NCBI RefSeq assembly: GCF_004327355.1
Contig: NZ_QJUM01000021.1
Span: forward strand, 47,084-111,083
Direction of reading: 5' to 3'
Source of the DNA: Phytopseudomonas dryadis
GTDB lineage: Bacteria > Pseudomonadota > Gammaproteobacteria > Pseudomonadales > Pseudomonadaceae
DNA length: 64,000 nt
The first letter of the stretch is position 1; each line of letters begins with the position of its first letter. Shown one piece after another: positions 53,464-62,201 of the stretch. The notes under the pieces were generated by a model. It was not told the origin of the DNA. It saw only the letters and a list, made by a program, of their open reading frames with translations, and did no database searches. The position numbers and the translations under genes are program-made.

Positions 53464-55098
53464 TTAGTTGAAACTGACGAATTGGCCTTCGTCGAGCAGT
53501 GCCGGCGGCCCCTTGCGGTCGGCGCGGCGCAACTCGCGGACCAGCACCGGCTTGTCGCGGCGCGTGCTCTTGCCGGGAGCGAGCGCGGCATCGAGGCGGA
53601 AATAACCGATCAGTTCCTGCAACTGGCTGGCCTGGGCGTTCATTTCCTCGGCAGTGGCCGCCAGTTCCTCGGAGGCCGAGGCGTTCTGCTGGGTGATCTG
53701 GTTCATCTGGCTCATGGCGATGTTGATCTGCGCCGCGCCGCTGGACTGCTCCTGGGACGCGGCGGTGATTTCCTGCACCAGGTCCGAGGTCTTCTGGATG
53801 TTCGGCACGATCTCGTCGAGCAGGCGCCCGGCCTGCTCGGCCAGTTGCACGCTGCTGCCCGCCACCCCGCCGATCTCCTGGGCCGCCACCTGGCTGCGCT
53901 CGGCCAGCTTGCGCACTTCCGCGGCGACCACCGCGAAACCCTTGCCGTGGTCGCCGGCGCGGGCGGCCTCGATGGCGGCGTTCAAGGCCAGCAGGTTGGT
54001 CTGGTAGGCGATGTCGTCGATGATGCCGATCTTGTCGGCGATCTGTTTCATCGCCTGGACCATCTCGCGCACCGCGCGCCCGCCCTGCACCGCATCGCCG
54101 GCGGCCTTGCCGGCGATGCCGTCGGTGACCTGGGCGCTCTCGGTGTTCTGCGCGATGGAGGCGGACATCTGCTCCACCGAGGCGCTGGTTTCCTCGACGC
54201 TGGCGGCCTGCTCGGTGGCGGCCTGGCTCAGCGACTGCGAAGTGGCGCTGACCTCCTCGGACGCCGAGGACAGCGAGTCGGCGGCGCTGCGCACGTCGCC
54301 CATGACACTGCGCAGGCGTTCGGTCATGTGCTGCATCGAGGCCAGCAACTGGCCGGTCTCGTCGCGGCTGTCGGCCTCCACCTGCACGCTCAGGTCGCCT
54401 TCGGCCAGGCCGTTGGCGGCGACCACCGCGCGGTTCAGCGGGCGGGTGATGCTGCGGGTGACGAAGATGCCGATGGCGAACCCGAGTACGGCCGCGACCA
54501 GCACCAGCACGATCATCTGCAGCCGCGAATCGAGGTAGATGCTGGTGATGTCCTGGTTGGCCTCCTTGGCGCGCAGCTTCTTCTGCTCGACCAGGCTGCC
54601 GATGGTGTGGTCGGCGGCGTTGCCATTCTCCCGCAGTTGCGGCATCAGGGCGCTGAACTCGCTGGCCTCGGCCAGGTCGCTGGCCTTGTTCAGTTCCACT
54701 ACCCTGGCGACGATGGCCTCGTAGTCGGCCAGCTCGCGGTCGAGGGTATCCAGTTGCGCCCTGGCTTCCGCCGTGACGAAGCTCGGCCGCGCCTGTTCCA
54801 GGTGCTCGTGCATCGACTTGATCGCCTGCCCCACCTGGGCCAGCGTGGTCTCGCGCTCCGCCAGCGAGGTGGCCAGCAGTGCGCTGCGCAGGTGGCGCCC
54901 GGCGTACACCAGATCCAGGTTGGCGTTCTGCATGCGATCGAGGGCCATCATCTCGCGCTCGTACATGCGGTCGGACAAGGCGTTGACCTTGGACAGGTTG
55001 AAGATGCCCAGGGCCCCGACCAGCGCGGTCAGGATCACCACCAGGGTAAAGCCGGCGATCAGGCGGACGCCGATCTTCATGTTACGGACGAATTGCAT
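53464..55098 (-). CDS. Methyl-accepting chemotaxis protein (4HB sensor, HAMP)
   Basis: 544 residues. Two helices (about 10-30 and 190-210) flank a four-helix-bundle periplasmic domain (about 32-188), then HAMP (RSITRPLNRAVVAANGLAEGDLSV) and a signalling domain with the tip IIDDIAYQTNLLALNAAIEAARAG. Transmembrane receptor of the cluster; ligand unknown. A basic C-terminal extension (STRRDKPVLVRELRRADRKG) follows the signalling domain. Confidence 0.94.
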   Translation of the reverse strand: MQFVRNMKIGVRLIAGFTLVVILTALVGALGIFNLSKVNALSDRMYEREMMALDRMQNANLDLVYAGRHLRSALLATSLAERETTLAQVGQAIKSMHEHLEQARPSFVTAEARAQLDTLDRELADYEAIVARVVELNKASDLAEASEFSALMPQLRENGNAADHTIGSLVEQKKLRAKEANQDITSIYLDSRLQMIVLVLVAAVLGFAIGIFVTRSITRPLNRAVVAANGLAEGDLSVQVEADSRDETGQLLASMQHMTERLRSVMGDVRSAADSLSSASEEVSATSQSLSQAATEQAASVEETSASVEQMSASIAQNTESAQVTDGIAGKAAGDAVQGGRAVREMVQAMKQIADKIGIIDDIAYQTNLLALNAAIEAARAGDHGKGFAVVAAEVRKLAERSQVAAQEIGGVAGSSVQLAEQAGRLLDEIVPNIQKTSDLVQEITAASQEQSSGAAQINIAMSQMNQITQQNASASEELAATAEEMNAQASQLQELIGYFRLDAALAPGKSTRRDKPVLVRELRRADRKGPPALLDEGQFVSFN

Positions 55099-55108
55099 GG
55101 TGGTTCTC

Positions 55109-57340
55109 CTACGCGCCGACCGATTCCGGGCGCGGCTGGGTGGAGCGCGAGTCGGGCTCGACGCTATGTTGCAAATGACGGAACAGGCTGGCGATGTCGA
55201 GGATCAGGGCGATCTGCCCGGAGCCGAGGATGGTCGACCCGCCAATGCCCTGCAGGTGCTGGAACAACAGGCCGAGCGGCTTGATCACGGTCTGCAGCTC
55301 GCCATGCAGGCGGTCGACGATCAGGCCGGCCTGCTGCCGCCCGATGTTGACCACCACCACGTTGCGCCGCCCGCCGCGGGTGCCGGGCAGGCCGAAGTGC
55401 GCGGCCAGGTCGATGCACGGCAGCGGCCGGCCACGCAATTCGAGGCAGCCATAGGCGCCTTCGGCCAGCGGCGTGTCGTCCAGCTCCAGGCATTCGGTGA
55501 CCATGTCCAGCGGCACCACGAAGTGCTCGTCGCCCAGGCTGACCTGGAAGCCGTCGATGATCGCCAGGGTCAGCGGCAGGCGGATGCGGAAGGTGCTGCC
55601 CTGGCCGGGTCGCGAGTCGATCTCGATGCTGCCGCGCAAAGCGTCGATGGCGCTGCGCACCACGTCCATGCCGACGCCGCGACCGGACAGGTCGGACACC
55701 GCGTCGGCGGTGGAAAAGCCCGCGGCGAAGATCAGCATGTGCACGTCGTCGTCGGACAGGTTGGCCTGGGCGTCGATCAGCCCGCGTTCGATGGCCTTCT
55801 GGCGGATGCGCGCGGTATTCAGGCCATGGCCGTCGTCGCTGACCTCGATGACGATCATCCCGGACTCGTGGTAGGCGTTCAGCGACAGCCGGCCTTCGGC
55901 GGGCTTGCCGACGGCCAGGCGCTGCTCGGCCGACTCGATGCCGTGGTCGATGGCGTTGCGCACCAGGTGGGTCAGCGGGTCGGCCAGGCGGTCGATCACC
56001 GATTTGTCCAGGTCGGTGTCGGCGCCGCGGATGTCCAGGCGGATGTTCTTGTTCAGTTGCTGGCTGACGTCGCGCACCACGCGGTGGAAGCGGTTGAAGG
56101 TGTCGCCGATCTCGATCATGCGCAGCTTGAGCGCGACCTCGCGGATCTGCTCGACGTACTGGTTGACCGATTGCGCGCTTTCCAGGCAGGCGGCGTTGCC
56201 GTGGGCCTGGGCCTGCAACTGGGCGCCGGCGGCGCTGATCACCAGTTCGCCGACCAGGTTGATGAGTTCGTCGAGCTTGTGCGCGGCGACGCGAATCTGG
56301 CTGCTTTCCTGGCTGCGCCGTTCGCGCGCCGACTGCTGCTTGGCCAGGGCCGCGTTCACCGCCTGCGGGGCGACGATGCCCTCTTCCACCAGCACCGCGC
56401 CGAGCGCCGGGCGCAATTGCGGCGCCCGGGCCTGCAGGGCCAGGCCCTGCTGCAGTTCGTATTCGGTGAGCAGGCCGCTGGCGATGAGGATGCTGCCGAT
56501 GCGCGCATCGCTTTCCGGCAATTCCTGGATCAGCCGCAGGTAATCGTCCAGCGCGCTGTTCGGCGGCAGGATACGCAGGCTGCAGAAGTCGCGGATGAAC
56601 TCGAAGACGTCCTCGATCTCGCTCTTGCTCGCCTCGCTGCACAGGTCGATCTCCAGGCCCAGGTAGCAGCTCTCCGGATCGAGCGCGGCGAACGCCGGCA
56701 GGGCATCGTCGATCAGCGCCAGGTTGAGGATGTCGCCCAGGCGACCCAGGTAGCGGATGAAGGCCGCCGGGTCGAAACCGTTGCGCAGCAGATCGCGGTC
56801 GCAGCGCAGGGAAATATGCCAGGCGCCGTCCTTGTCGCAGCTGCGGCAGCGCTCCAGGGCGCCACGGGAGGCACAGGCCCTGGTCGCCACGGCCGGGCCA
56901 GCGGCCTCGAGCGCCTGCAGCGCGATCGTTCCGCTGGCCGGCGCCGGCTGGGCGCCAAGCTGGGCCAGAAGCTGGGCCTGGTGCTGCTCGTCCACCGGCA
57001 GCTCGCCGCTCTCGCTGTCGATCAGGCCGACCATCGAGCCGATTTCATCCAGGCAGCGCAACAGCACCGAAATCAGCATCGGGTCGAGGCTGCGCTGGCC
57101 ATCGCGCACGGCCATCAGCAGGTTTTCCAGGTGGTGGGTGAAACTCACCAGCGGGCCCAGGGAAAACAGCCCGGCCGAGCCCTTGAGCGTGTGCATGGCG
57201 CGGAACAGCCCGTTGATCGCCTCGGCGTCGGTCGGCTGCTGGTCGAGGCGCAGCAGGTATTCCTCGGCCTGGCGGGTCAGGTCGCCGGCTTCCTCGATAA
57301 ACCCCAGCAGCAGCTGGCGCCATTGTTCACCATCGAGCAT
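55109..57340 (-). CDS. cheA: Chemotaxis histidine kinase CheA
   Basis: 743 residues. HPt domain with His50 (FRAMHTLKGSAGLF), then a region of about 170-345 without the usual CheY-binding P2 pattern but with two similar units, IGSILIASGLLTEYELQQGL and LGAVLVEEGIVAPQAVNAAL, resembling the T2SS ATPase N-terminal fold. Then dimerisation helix (AHKLDELINLVGELVISAA), kinase N box HLVRNAIDHGIE, DDGHGLN, GRGVGMDVV, and a CheW-like P5. 18 nt after the STAS gene. Confidence 0.93.
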   Translation of the reverse strand: MLDGEQWRQLLLGFIEEAGDLTRQAEEYLLRLDQQPTDAEAINGLFRAMHTLKGSAGLFSLGPLVSFTHHLENLLMAVRDGQRSLDPMLISVLLRCLDEIGSMVGLIDSESGELPVDEQHQAQLLAQLGAQPAPASGTIALQALEAAGPAVATRACASRGALERCRSCDKDGAWHISLRCDRDLLRNGFDPAAFIRYLGRLGDILNLALIDDALPAFAALDPESCYLGLEIDLCSEASKSEIEDVFEFIRDFCSLRILPPNSALDDYLRLIQELPESDARIGSILIASGLLTEYELQQGLALQARAPQLRPALGAVLVEEGIVAPQAVNAALAKQQSARERRSQESSQIRVAAHKLDELINLVGELVISAAGAQLQAQAHGNAACLESAQSVNQYVEQIREVALKLRMIEIGDTFNRFHRVVRDVSQQLNKNIRLDIRGADTDLDKSVIDRLADPLTHLVRNAIDHGIESAEQRLAVGKPAEGRLSLNAYHESGMIVIEVSDDGHGLNTARIRQKAIERGLIDAQANLSDDDVHMLIFAAGFSTADAVSDLSGRGVGMDVVRSAIDALRGSIEIDSRPGQGSTFRIRLPLTLAIIDGFQVSLGDEHFVVPLDMVTECLELDDTPLAEGAYGCLELRGRPLPCIDLAAHFGLPGTRGGRRNVVVVNIGRQQAGLIVDRLHGELQTVIKPLGLLFQHLQGIGGSTILGSGQIALILDIASLFRHLQHSVEPDSRSTQPRPESVGA

Positions 57341-57358
57341 CGCGGTCTCCTCGCGGGT

Positions 57359-57685
57359 TCAGGCCGGCACCTGGCGTTCGCCAGGCAGCAGGGCGTGGAG
57401 GTGGAGCAGCTCGAACAGCTCCTCGGCGGCGGCAGCGTGGCCATGCACCGCGAACTGGACGCCGCGCTGCTGCAGGTGCTTGTGCAGGGCCAGCAGCAAT
57501 TGCGCACCGGCACTGTCGATTTCTTCCACAGCGGCGAGATCGAGGTGCCAGGCGGGAACCCGTTCCTCCGCCTCGAGCAGCGCCAGCAGCGCGGCATGCG
57601 CGTCGCGCACCTCGTAGATGGTCAGGTTGCCGACGATGGCCATCCGCGCGGGTCGGGTGCTGCTGTCGTGATCCAGGCGGAACAT
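57359..57685 (-). CDS. STAS-domain protein (anti-sigma antagonist-like)
   Basis: 108 residues. ARMAIVGNLTIYEVRDAHAALLALLE and the motif EIDSAGAQLLLALHKHLQQ, with Ser where SpoIIAA-type proteins are phosphorylated. STAS proteins in chemosensory clusters may act as scaffold or switch; no cognate kinase is seen. One nt after cheY, 18 nt before cheA. Confidence 0.88.
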   Translation of the reverse strand: MFRLDHDSSTRPARMAIVGNLTIYEVRDAHAALLALLEAEERVPAWHLDLAAVEEIDSAGAQLLLALHKHLQQRGVQFAVHGHAAAAEELFELLHLHALLPGERQVPA

Positions 57686-57686
57686 C

Positions 57687-58052
57687 TCAGCCGACCAGCT
57701 TGTCGACGGCCGCGAGCAACTGCTGCGGCTGGAAGGGTTTGACGATCCAGGCCTTGGCGCCGGCGGCCTGGCCTTCGGCCTTCTTGCCCTGCTCGCTCTC
57801 GGTGGTGAGCATGACGACGGGCGTGAAACGATAGTCGTTGCGCGCCTTGATTTCCTTGAGCAGGCCGATGCCGTCGAGGTTGGGCATGTTCACGTCGCTG
57901 ATGATCAGGTTGATCTTCTGCCCGTTGAGCTTGCTCAGCGCATCGCGCCCGTCCACCGCCTCGATGACCTGGTGGCCGGCCCCGGACAGGGTCATCTTCA
58001 CCAGTTGGCGCATGGACGAGGAATCGTCGACGATCAGGATGGTCTTGGCCAT
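57687..58052 (-). CDS. cheY: CheY-type single-domain response regulator
   Basis: 121 residues. Acidic pair Asp9/Asp10, phospho-acceptor Asp53 (IISDVNMPNLDG), Thr in VVMLTTESEQGKKA, and Lys in AWIVKPFQPQ. Receives phosphate from CheA. 21 nt after the first MCP gene. Confidence 0.95.
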   Translation of the reverse strand: MAKTILIVDDSSSMRQLVKMTLSGAGHQVIEAVDGRDALSKLNGQKINLIISDVNMPNLDGIGLLKEIKARNDYRFTPVVMLTTESEQGKKAEGQAAGAKAWIVKPFQPQQLLAAVDKLVG

Positions 58053-58073
58053 GGTAGGGCTCCGCTGTAGGGC

Positions 58074-59168
58074 TCAGAAAAAGGTGATGTCGCTGGCGCT
58101 GGGTTGCTGGCGCGAACCGCTCGCCTGGGCGTTGCGTTCCTCGTCGGTGGTGAACTGGCGGCGCAGCTCGCCGAGCCACTGCTGGGGATTGCCCAGCGGC
58201 GCCGGATCGTCGCGCTGCAGCGCCTCTTCCAGCCGGCTCATGTCGCCCTGCAGGTGATCGAGCATCTGGTCGGAGCGATCCTGGAACTGCAGGCTGACGA
58301 TGATTTCCTGGATGTCGCCCTGGGTGGCCCGGGTTTCCTGCTGCAACTCCCGCGAGGAGGCGGACAGCGCCTCCAGGTTGTCGCCCAGGCCGCGCATGAT
58401 TTCCCCGGCCACCTCGTCCAGGTAGCGCAGGTTGCTTTCCTCGCTGCCCGACAGTTCTTCGGCGGCGGTCACCGTGGAGCGGATCGCGCTGTTGATCTCG
58501 CCGACCTTGCCGACCATGCGCTGGCCGGTTTCCGCGGACAGGCTGGAGAGCTTGCGCACTTCGTCGGCGACCACCGAGAAGCCACGCCCGTATTCGCCGG
58601 CCCGCGCCGCCTCGATGGCGGCGTTGAGCGCCAGCAGGTTGGTCTGGCTGGCGATGTCCTGCACGTGCTTGGACATGCCCTGCAGTTCGCTGGCATAGGC
58701 GCCGAGGTGGCCGATGGTGCCGAGCAGCTCGTTCTTGCGCACGCTGGCGCCATGGAACGCCGTGGTCACCTCGTCCAGCCGCCGCTGGGCCTGGCGCAGG
58801 CTCTCGCCCATGCCGTCATGACCGATCACCCGCTCCGAGCGCTCCAGGGTCGCATCCAGGCGCTGGCCCAGGCCGGCGAAACGCTCGAACAACTGGCCGA
58901 CATTGCGCGAGAGCAATTGCCGCACCTGGCCCAGGTTCTGGTTCCAGGCGGGCAGTACCGCCACCAGCAGCGGCTTGCAATCCAGTGGGACGGGATCGTT
59001 GCCGGCCTCGACGGCCTGAACCGGCGCGACCGGCTCGGTCCTTGGCCGCAGCAACAGTGCCGCGGCGGCCGCCAGCAGCAGGCCGGAGCCACTCACCCAC
59101 GGCATGTCCAGCGCGCTACCGGCGCCACCGATGACGAGGCCCAACCAGAGGATGCAATAAGCCAGCAC
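58074..59168 (-). CDS. Short methyl-accepting chemotaxis-type receptor
   Basis: 364 residues from a GTG start. Two N-terminal helices (about 1-20 and 26-41) with almost no periplasmic loop, so not an extracellular-ligand receptor of the usual kind. Cytoplasmic helical part and signalling tip VQDIASQTNLLALNAAIEAARAG, later IVSLQFQDRSDQMLDHL, and a C-terminal tail ASDITFF. No HAMP pattern is obvious. First gene of the operon. Confidence 0.9.
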   Translation of the reverse strand: MLAYCILWLGLVIGGAGSALDMPWVSGSGLLLAAAAALLLRPRTEPVAPVQAVEAGNDPVPLDCKPLLVAVLPAWNQNLGQVRQLLSRNVGQLFERFAGLGQRLDATLERSERVIGHDGMGESLRQAQRRLDEVTTAFHGASVRKNELLGTIGHLGAYASELQGMSKHVQDIASQTNLLALNAAIEAARAGEYGRGFSVVADEVRKLSSLSAETGQRMVGKVGEINSAIRSTVTAAEELSGSEESNLRYLDEVAGEIMRGLGDNLEALSASSRELQQETRATQGDIQEIIVSLQFQDRSDQMLDHLQGDMSRLEEALQRDDPAPLGNPQQWLGELRRQFTTDEERNAQASGSRQQPSASDITFF

Positions 59169-59239
59169 AGTGACGTTCCCGAGCGAATTCCGATGGGCGC
59201 AACGATAGGCCCGGCCGGGGCGCTCGGAAATCGGGGATT

Positions 59240-59259
59240 CCCCTAGGCGCCCCTAGGGG
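59240..59259. promoter_or_regulatory. CCCCTAGG tandem site upstream of the chemosensory operon
   Basis: CCCCTAGGCGCCCCTAGGGG, two CCTAGG cores 10 bp apart forming a near-palindrome, 72 bp upstream of the first MCP start. Candidate operator; no known motif is claimed. Confidence 0.4.
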
Positions 59260-59335
59260 TTTGGGTCAGGCGGCCCCGGCCCGAGCGGCGCATGCTCGGG
59301 CCGGGCAACGCGTTGCCGCGTCGGCAGGTGTGCGC

Positions 59336-59722
59336 TCAGAGCCAGACGTCGTTGCGGGCCGTGCGCTCATTGCGTTCGTCGCCGGTGTTCAGCACACCGC
59401 GCGGCTCGATGAGCAGCAGCTTCACTTCTTGCTCAGCACAGGGCCTGTGCTCGACGCCCCGGGGCACCACATACAGCTCCCCCGCGTGCAGCAGCACGTG
59501 AGCGTCGCGCAAATCGATGCGCAACCTGCCAGCGAGCACGATGAAGGTTTCGTCGGTGTGCGCGTGGCTGTGCCAGACGAATTCGCCGTGCAGTTTCACC
59601 ACCTTGAACTGGTAGTCGTTCATCTCGGCGATCACCCGCGGCGACCAGTGTTCGTCGAGCCGGGACAGCTTGTCGGCGAAGTTGATGGCCGGGTGCCTGG
59701 GTGTGTTGTGTGGGTCGCTCAT
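59336..59722 (-). CDS. Cupin domain protein
   Basis: 128 residues. Cupin motifs: WHSHAHTDETFIVLAGRLRI (His/His/Glu) and ELYVVPRGVEHRPCA (second His), so the metal site is complete. Small single-domain cupin of unknown function. Downstream of the AraC gene on the same strand (83 nt apart). Confidence 0.88.
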   Translation of the reverse strand: MSDPHNTPRHPAINFADKLSRLDEHWSPRVIAEMNDYQFKVVKLHGEFVWHSHAHTDETFIVLAGRLRIDLRDAHVLLHAGELYVVPRGVEHRPCAEQEVKLLLIEPRGVLNTGDERNERTARNDVWL

Positions 59723-59805
59723 GAGGGTCTCCTTCGAAAGGAGCCCAGGCTAGCGATCGACGGCGCCGGCTGGCTTGAACGATCGTGCAGCTTTCGCCCG
59801 CGCGG

Positions 59806-60621
59806 TCAATGGCGGGCACCCAACATGCGCAGCCACTGTGCCGGGGCAATGCCGTAGGTCTGGGTGAAGCGGCGGGTCATATGGCTCTGGTCGGAGAAGC
59901 CGGCCATGACCGCCGCATCGACCAGCGCGTGCCCGGCCAGCATCAGGCGGCGGCAGTGGTCGAGACGGCGCAGGGTCAGGTAACGATAGGGGCTGGTGCC
60001 GTAGAGGGCACGGAAGTCCCTGGACAGGCTCCAGCGGTCACGGCCACTGGCGATGGACAGGTCATCCAGGGTCACCGGGCGCTCGACGGCGCCGTGGAGG
60101 TATTCCCGGGCCCGCTCGGCGGCCTGGTAATCCAGCGCCCGCCGCCCCCGCCGTGTCCCCGCCGCCGTGTCCAGCGCCTGGGCCAGGTCGAAGAGGGCAT
60201 CCTCTTCCTGGAGATCGTCGAGGGGGTCGTCCAGGCCCTGCAGCAGGGTTTCGGTCGCGGCGTACAGCCGCGGGTCGTCGGACAGGCCATTGGCGATGAA
60301 CGGCAAGGGGCGGCCGCCGAGCACCCGCTGGATCAGGGCCGGCTCGATGTAGACCATCCGGTAGTGGAAGCCCTCGGCGGTGCCCGCCTCGCCGTCGTGC
60401 AACTCGTCCGGGTGGAGCACGATGGTCTTGCCGGGCAGGCTGTGCCGCATGGCCTGGCGATAGTGAAAGCTCTGCACCCCGGCAAGCGTCCGGCCTATGG
60501 CGTAGGTGTCGTGGCGGTGCGGGTCGTAGCCGTGGCCCGCGAAGTAGGCTTCGATGCGCTCCACCCGGGCCGGATGCGCCGCCCGCAGCACCCAGTTCCT
60601 GCCTTCCCCATCGCGACGCAT
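59806..60621 (-). CDS. AraC-family transcriptional regulator
   Basis: 271 residues. N-terminal cupin-like sensing domain (FAGHGYDPHRHDTYAIGRT, HPDELHDGEAG) and two C-terminal HTH motifs (TLDDLSIASGRDRWSLSRDFR and DAAVMAGFSDQSHMTRRF). Probably controls its divergent neighbour at 60857 or the cupin gene; inference from position. Confidence 0.92.
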   Translation of the reverse strand: MRRDGEGRNWVLRAAHPARVERIEAYFAGHGYDPHRHDTYAIGRTLAGVQSFHYRQAMRHSLPGKTIVLHPDELHDGEAGTAEGFHYRMVYIEPALIQRVLGGRPLPFIANGLSDDPRLYAATETLLQGLDDPLDDLQEEDALFDLAQALDTAAGTRRGRRALDYQAAERAREYLHGAVERPVTLDDLSIASGRDRWSLSRDFRALYGTSPYRYLTLRRLDHCRRLMLAGHALVDAAVMAGFSDQSHMTRRFTQTYGIAPAQWLRMLGARH

Positions 60622-60856
60622 GGCTTGCCCTCACCGTTACAGCCTCACACGGTAACCCAGGGCGGGGCCGTTGTCCCCGGCCGTCGGCGCGGGCCGTCGA
60701 AAAAGCGAACGCGGCGGCGGCATTCCACTCAATCGAACAGGGTCCGAGGAGAACGCTCACGGAGCTGGCCAAACGCCAGACCGAGCGATCGGCCCGGACA
60801 GCGCACGACGCGGCAGCAGGCTGCGTAACGACTCCACCCGGCAGCAGGAGCATGAC

Positions 60857-61675
60857 ATGACGACGTTCACCACCCGCGATGGCACCGAGCTCTATTACAA
60901 GGACTGGGGTGCCGGCAAACCGATCCTGTTCAGTCACGGCTGGCCGCTGGACGCCGACATGTGGGAGTACCAGATGCTCCACCTGGCGGCGCACGGTTAT
61001 CGCTGCGTGGCCTTCGACCGCCGCGGCTTCGGACGTTCCAGCCAGCCCTGGTCGGGCTATGACTACGACACCTTCGCCGACGATATCCATCAGCTCATCG
61101 AACATCTGGACCTGCGCGAGGTGACCCTGGTGGGCTTTTCCATGGGCGGCGGCGACGTGACCCGCTACCTCGGCAAGCACGGCTCGGAGCGTGTCGCCAG
61201 GCTGGCCCTGCTGGGCGCGGTGACACCGATCTTCATCAAGACCGCCGACCACCCCGAAGGCGTGGACAAGAGCGTCTTCGACGACATTCGCGGCAACCTG
61301 CTCAAGGATCGCGCCCAGTTCATCGCCGACTTTGGTTCCACCTTCTACGGCCTGAACAAGGGCCAGACGGTCTCCGATGGCGTGCTGACCCAGACCCTCA
61401 ACATCGCCCTGCTGGCTTCGCTCAAGGGCACGCTGGACTGCGTGACGGCCTTCTCCGAAACCGACTTCCGTGCCGATCTGGCCAAGGTCGACGTACCAAC
61501 CCTGATCATCCACGGCGATGCCGACCAGGTGGTACCCTTCGAAGCGACCGGCAAGCTCGCCGCCGAACTGATCGATGGCGCCAAACTCAAGGTCTACCCG
61601 GGCGCGCCCCATGGCTTCGCGGTGACCCATGCCGACCGGCTCAACGACGACCTGCTGGCCTTCGTGTCGCGCTGA
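60857..61675 (+). CDS. Alpha/beta hydrolase (arylesterase / cofactor-free haloperoxidase type)
   Basis: 272 residues. FSHGWPLDADMWEYQM, FDRRGFGRSSQPW, nucleophile Ser in GFSMGGGDV, Asp in IIHGDADQVVP and His in GAPHGFAVTH: complete triad of the Pseudomonas esterase/perhydrolase family. Start chosen because the ATG 5 nt upstream hits a stop after one codon. Divergent from the AraC gene; ends 31 nt before the convergent GFA-family gene. Confidence 0.92.
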   Translation: MTTFTTRDGTELYYKDWGAGKPILFSHGWPLDADMWEYQMLHLAAHGYRCVAFDRRGFGRSSQPWSGYDYDTFADDIHQLIEHLDLREVTLVGFSMGGGDVTRYLGKHGSERVARLALLGAVTPIFIKTADHPEGVDKSVFDDIRGNLLKDRAQFIADFGSTFYGLNKGQTVSDGVLTQTLNIALLASLKGTLDCVTAFSETDFRADLAKVDVPTLIIHGDADQVVPFEATGKLAAELIDGAKLKVYPGAPHGFAVTHADRLNDDLLAFVSR

Positions 61676-61706
61676 CCGCGATCCGCGAATGCGCTGAAGT
61701 CGGCGG

Positions 61707-62147
61707 TCAGTGCGCGGTGTCCGACGGGATGAAGCGCAGTACCCCCGCCTGCCTCGGCCCAGCCCCGCCGGGATCGTCCGCTGGATGCACAATGCCGTCG
61801 CTGACCGGCACTTCGGCGAAGTCGAACGGGCTGATGCCGTCGAGGCAGGCCACGTTGACGCCGTACTGATGGGGGTTGGAACGGCGCTGGTGGTGCGTGT
61901 AGATGCCACAGCGCGAGCAGAAGTAATGGCGGGCGCTGCCGGTATTGAACCGGTAGAGCGTCAGCAGCTCCTGCCCCTGCAGGATATGCAGGTCCGCCCG
62001 TTCGGCGGACACGGCGATGGCGCCGCGCATGCGGCAATAGGAGCAGGTGCAACGCCGCGCGGTATGCAGACCATCGCTCAGGGTCACCTGGAAACGCACG
62101 CCACCACAATGACAGGCACCGCTGATCTCGCCGATATCCTTGTTCAT
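61707..62147 (-). CDS. GFA-family (glutathione-dependent formaldehyde-activating) protein
   Basis: 146 residues. Zinc-binding cysteines: ACHCGGVRFQV, RCTCSYCRMRGA, and HYFCSRCGIYTHH, the GFA (CENP-V) pattern. Substrate uncertain; the name does not prove formaldehyde chemistry. Confidence 0.9.
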   Translation of the reverse strand: MNKDIGEISGACHCGGVRFQVTLSDGLHTARRCTCSYCRMRGAIAVSAERADLHILQGQELLTLYRFNTGSARHYFCSRCGIYTHHQRRSNPHQYGVNVACLDGISPFDFAEVPVSDGIVHPADDPGGAGPRQAGVLRFIPSDTAH

Positions 62148-62201
62148 CGCCTAGACCCTCGCTCGATTGGAGCGCCTAGCATACGCCACGCAGCGCTCCG
62201 G

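Noticed and set aside
54773..57742. Long plus-strand open frame (about 989 codons) opposite cheA and the MCP
   Set aside because: Same codon-bias shadow effect; the real genes form a tight operon on the minus strand with complete domains.
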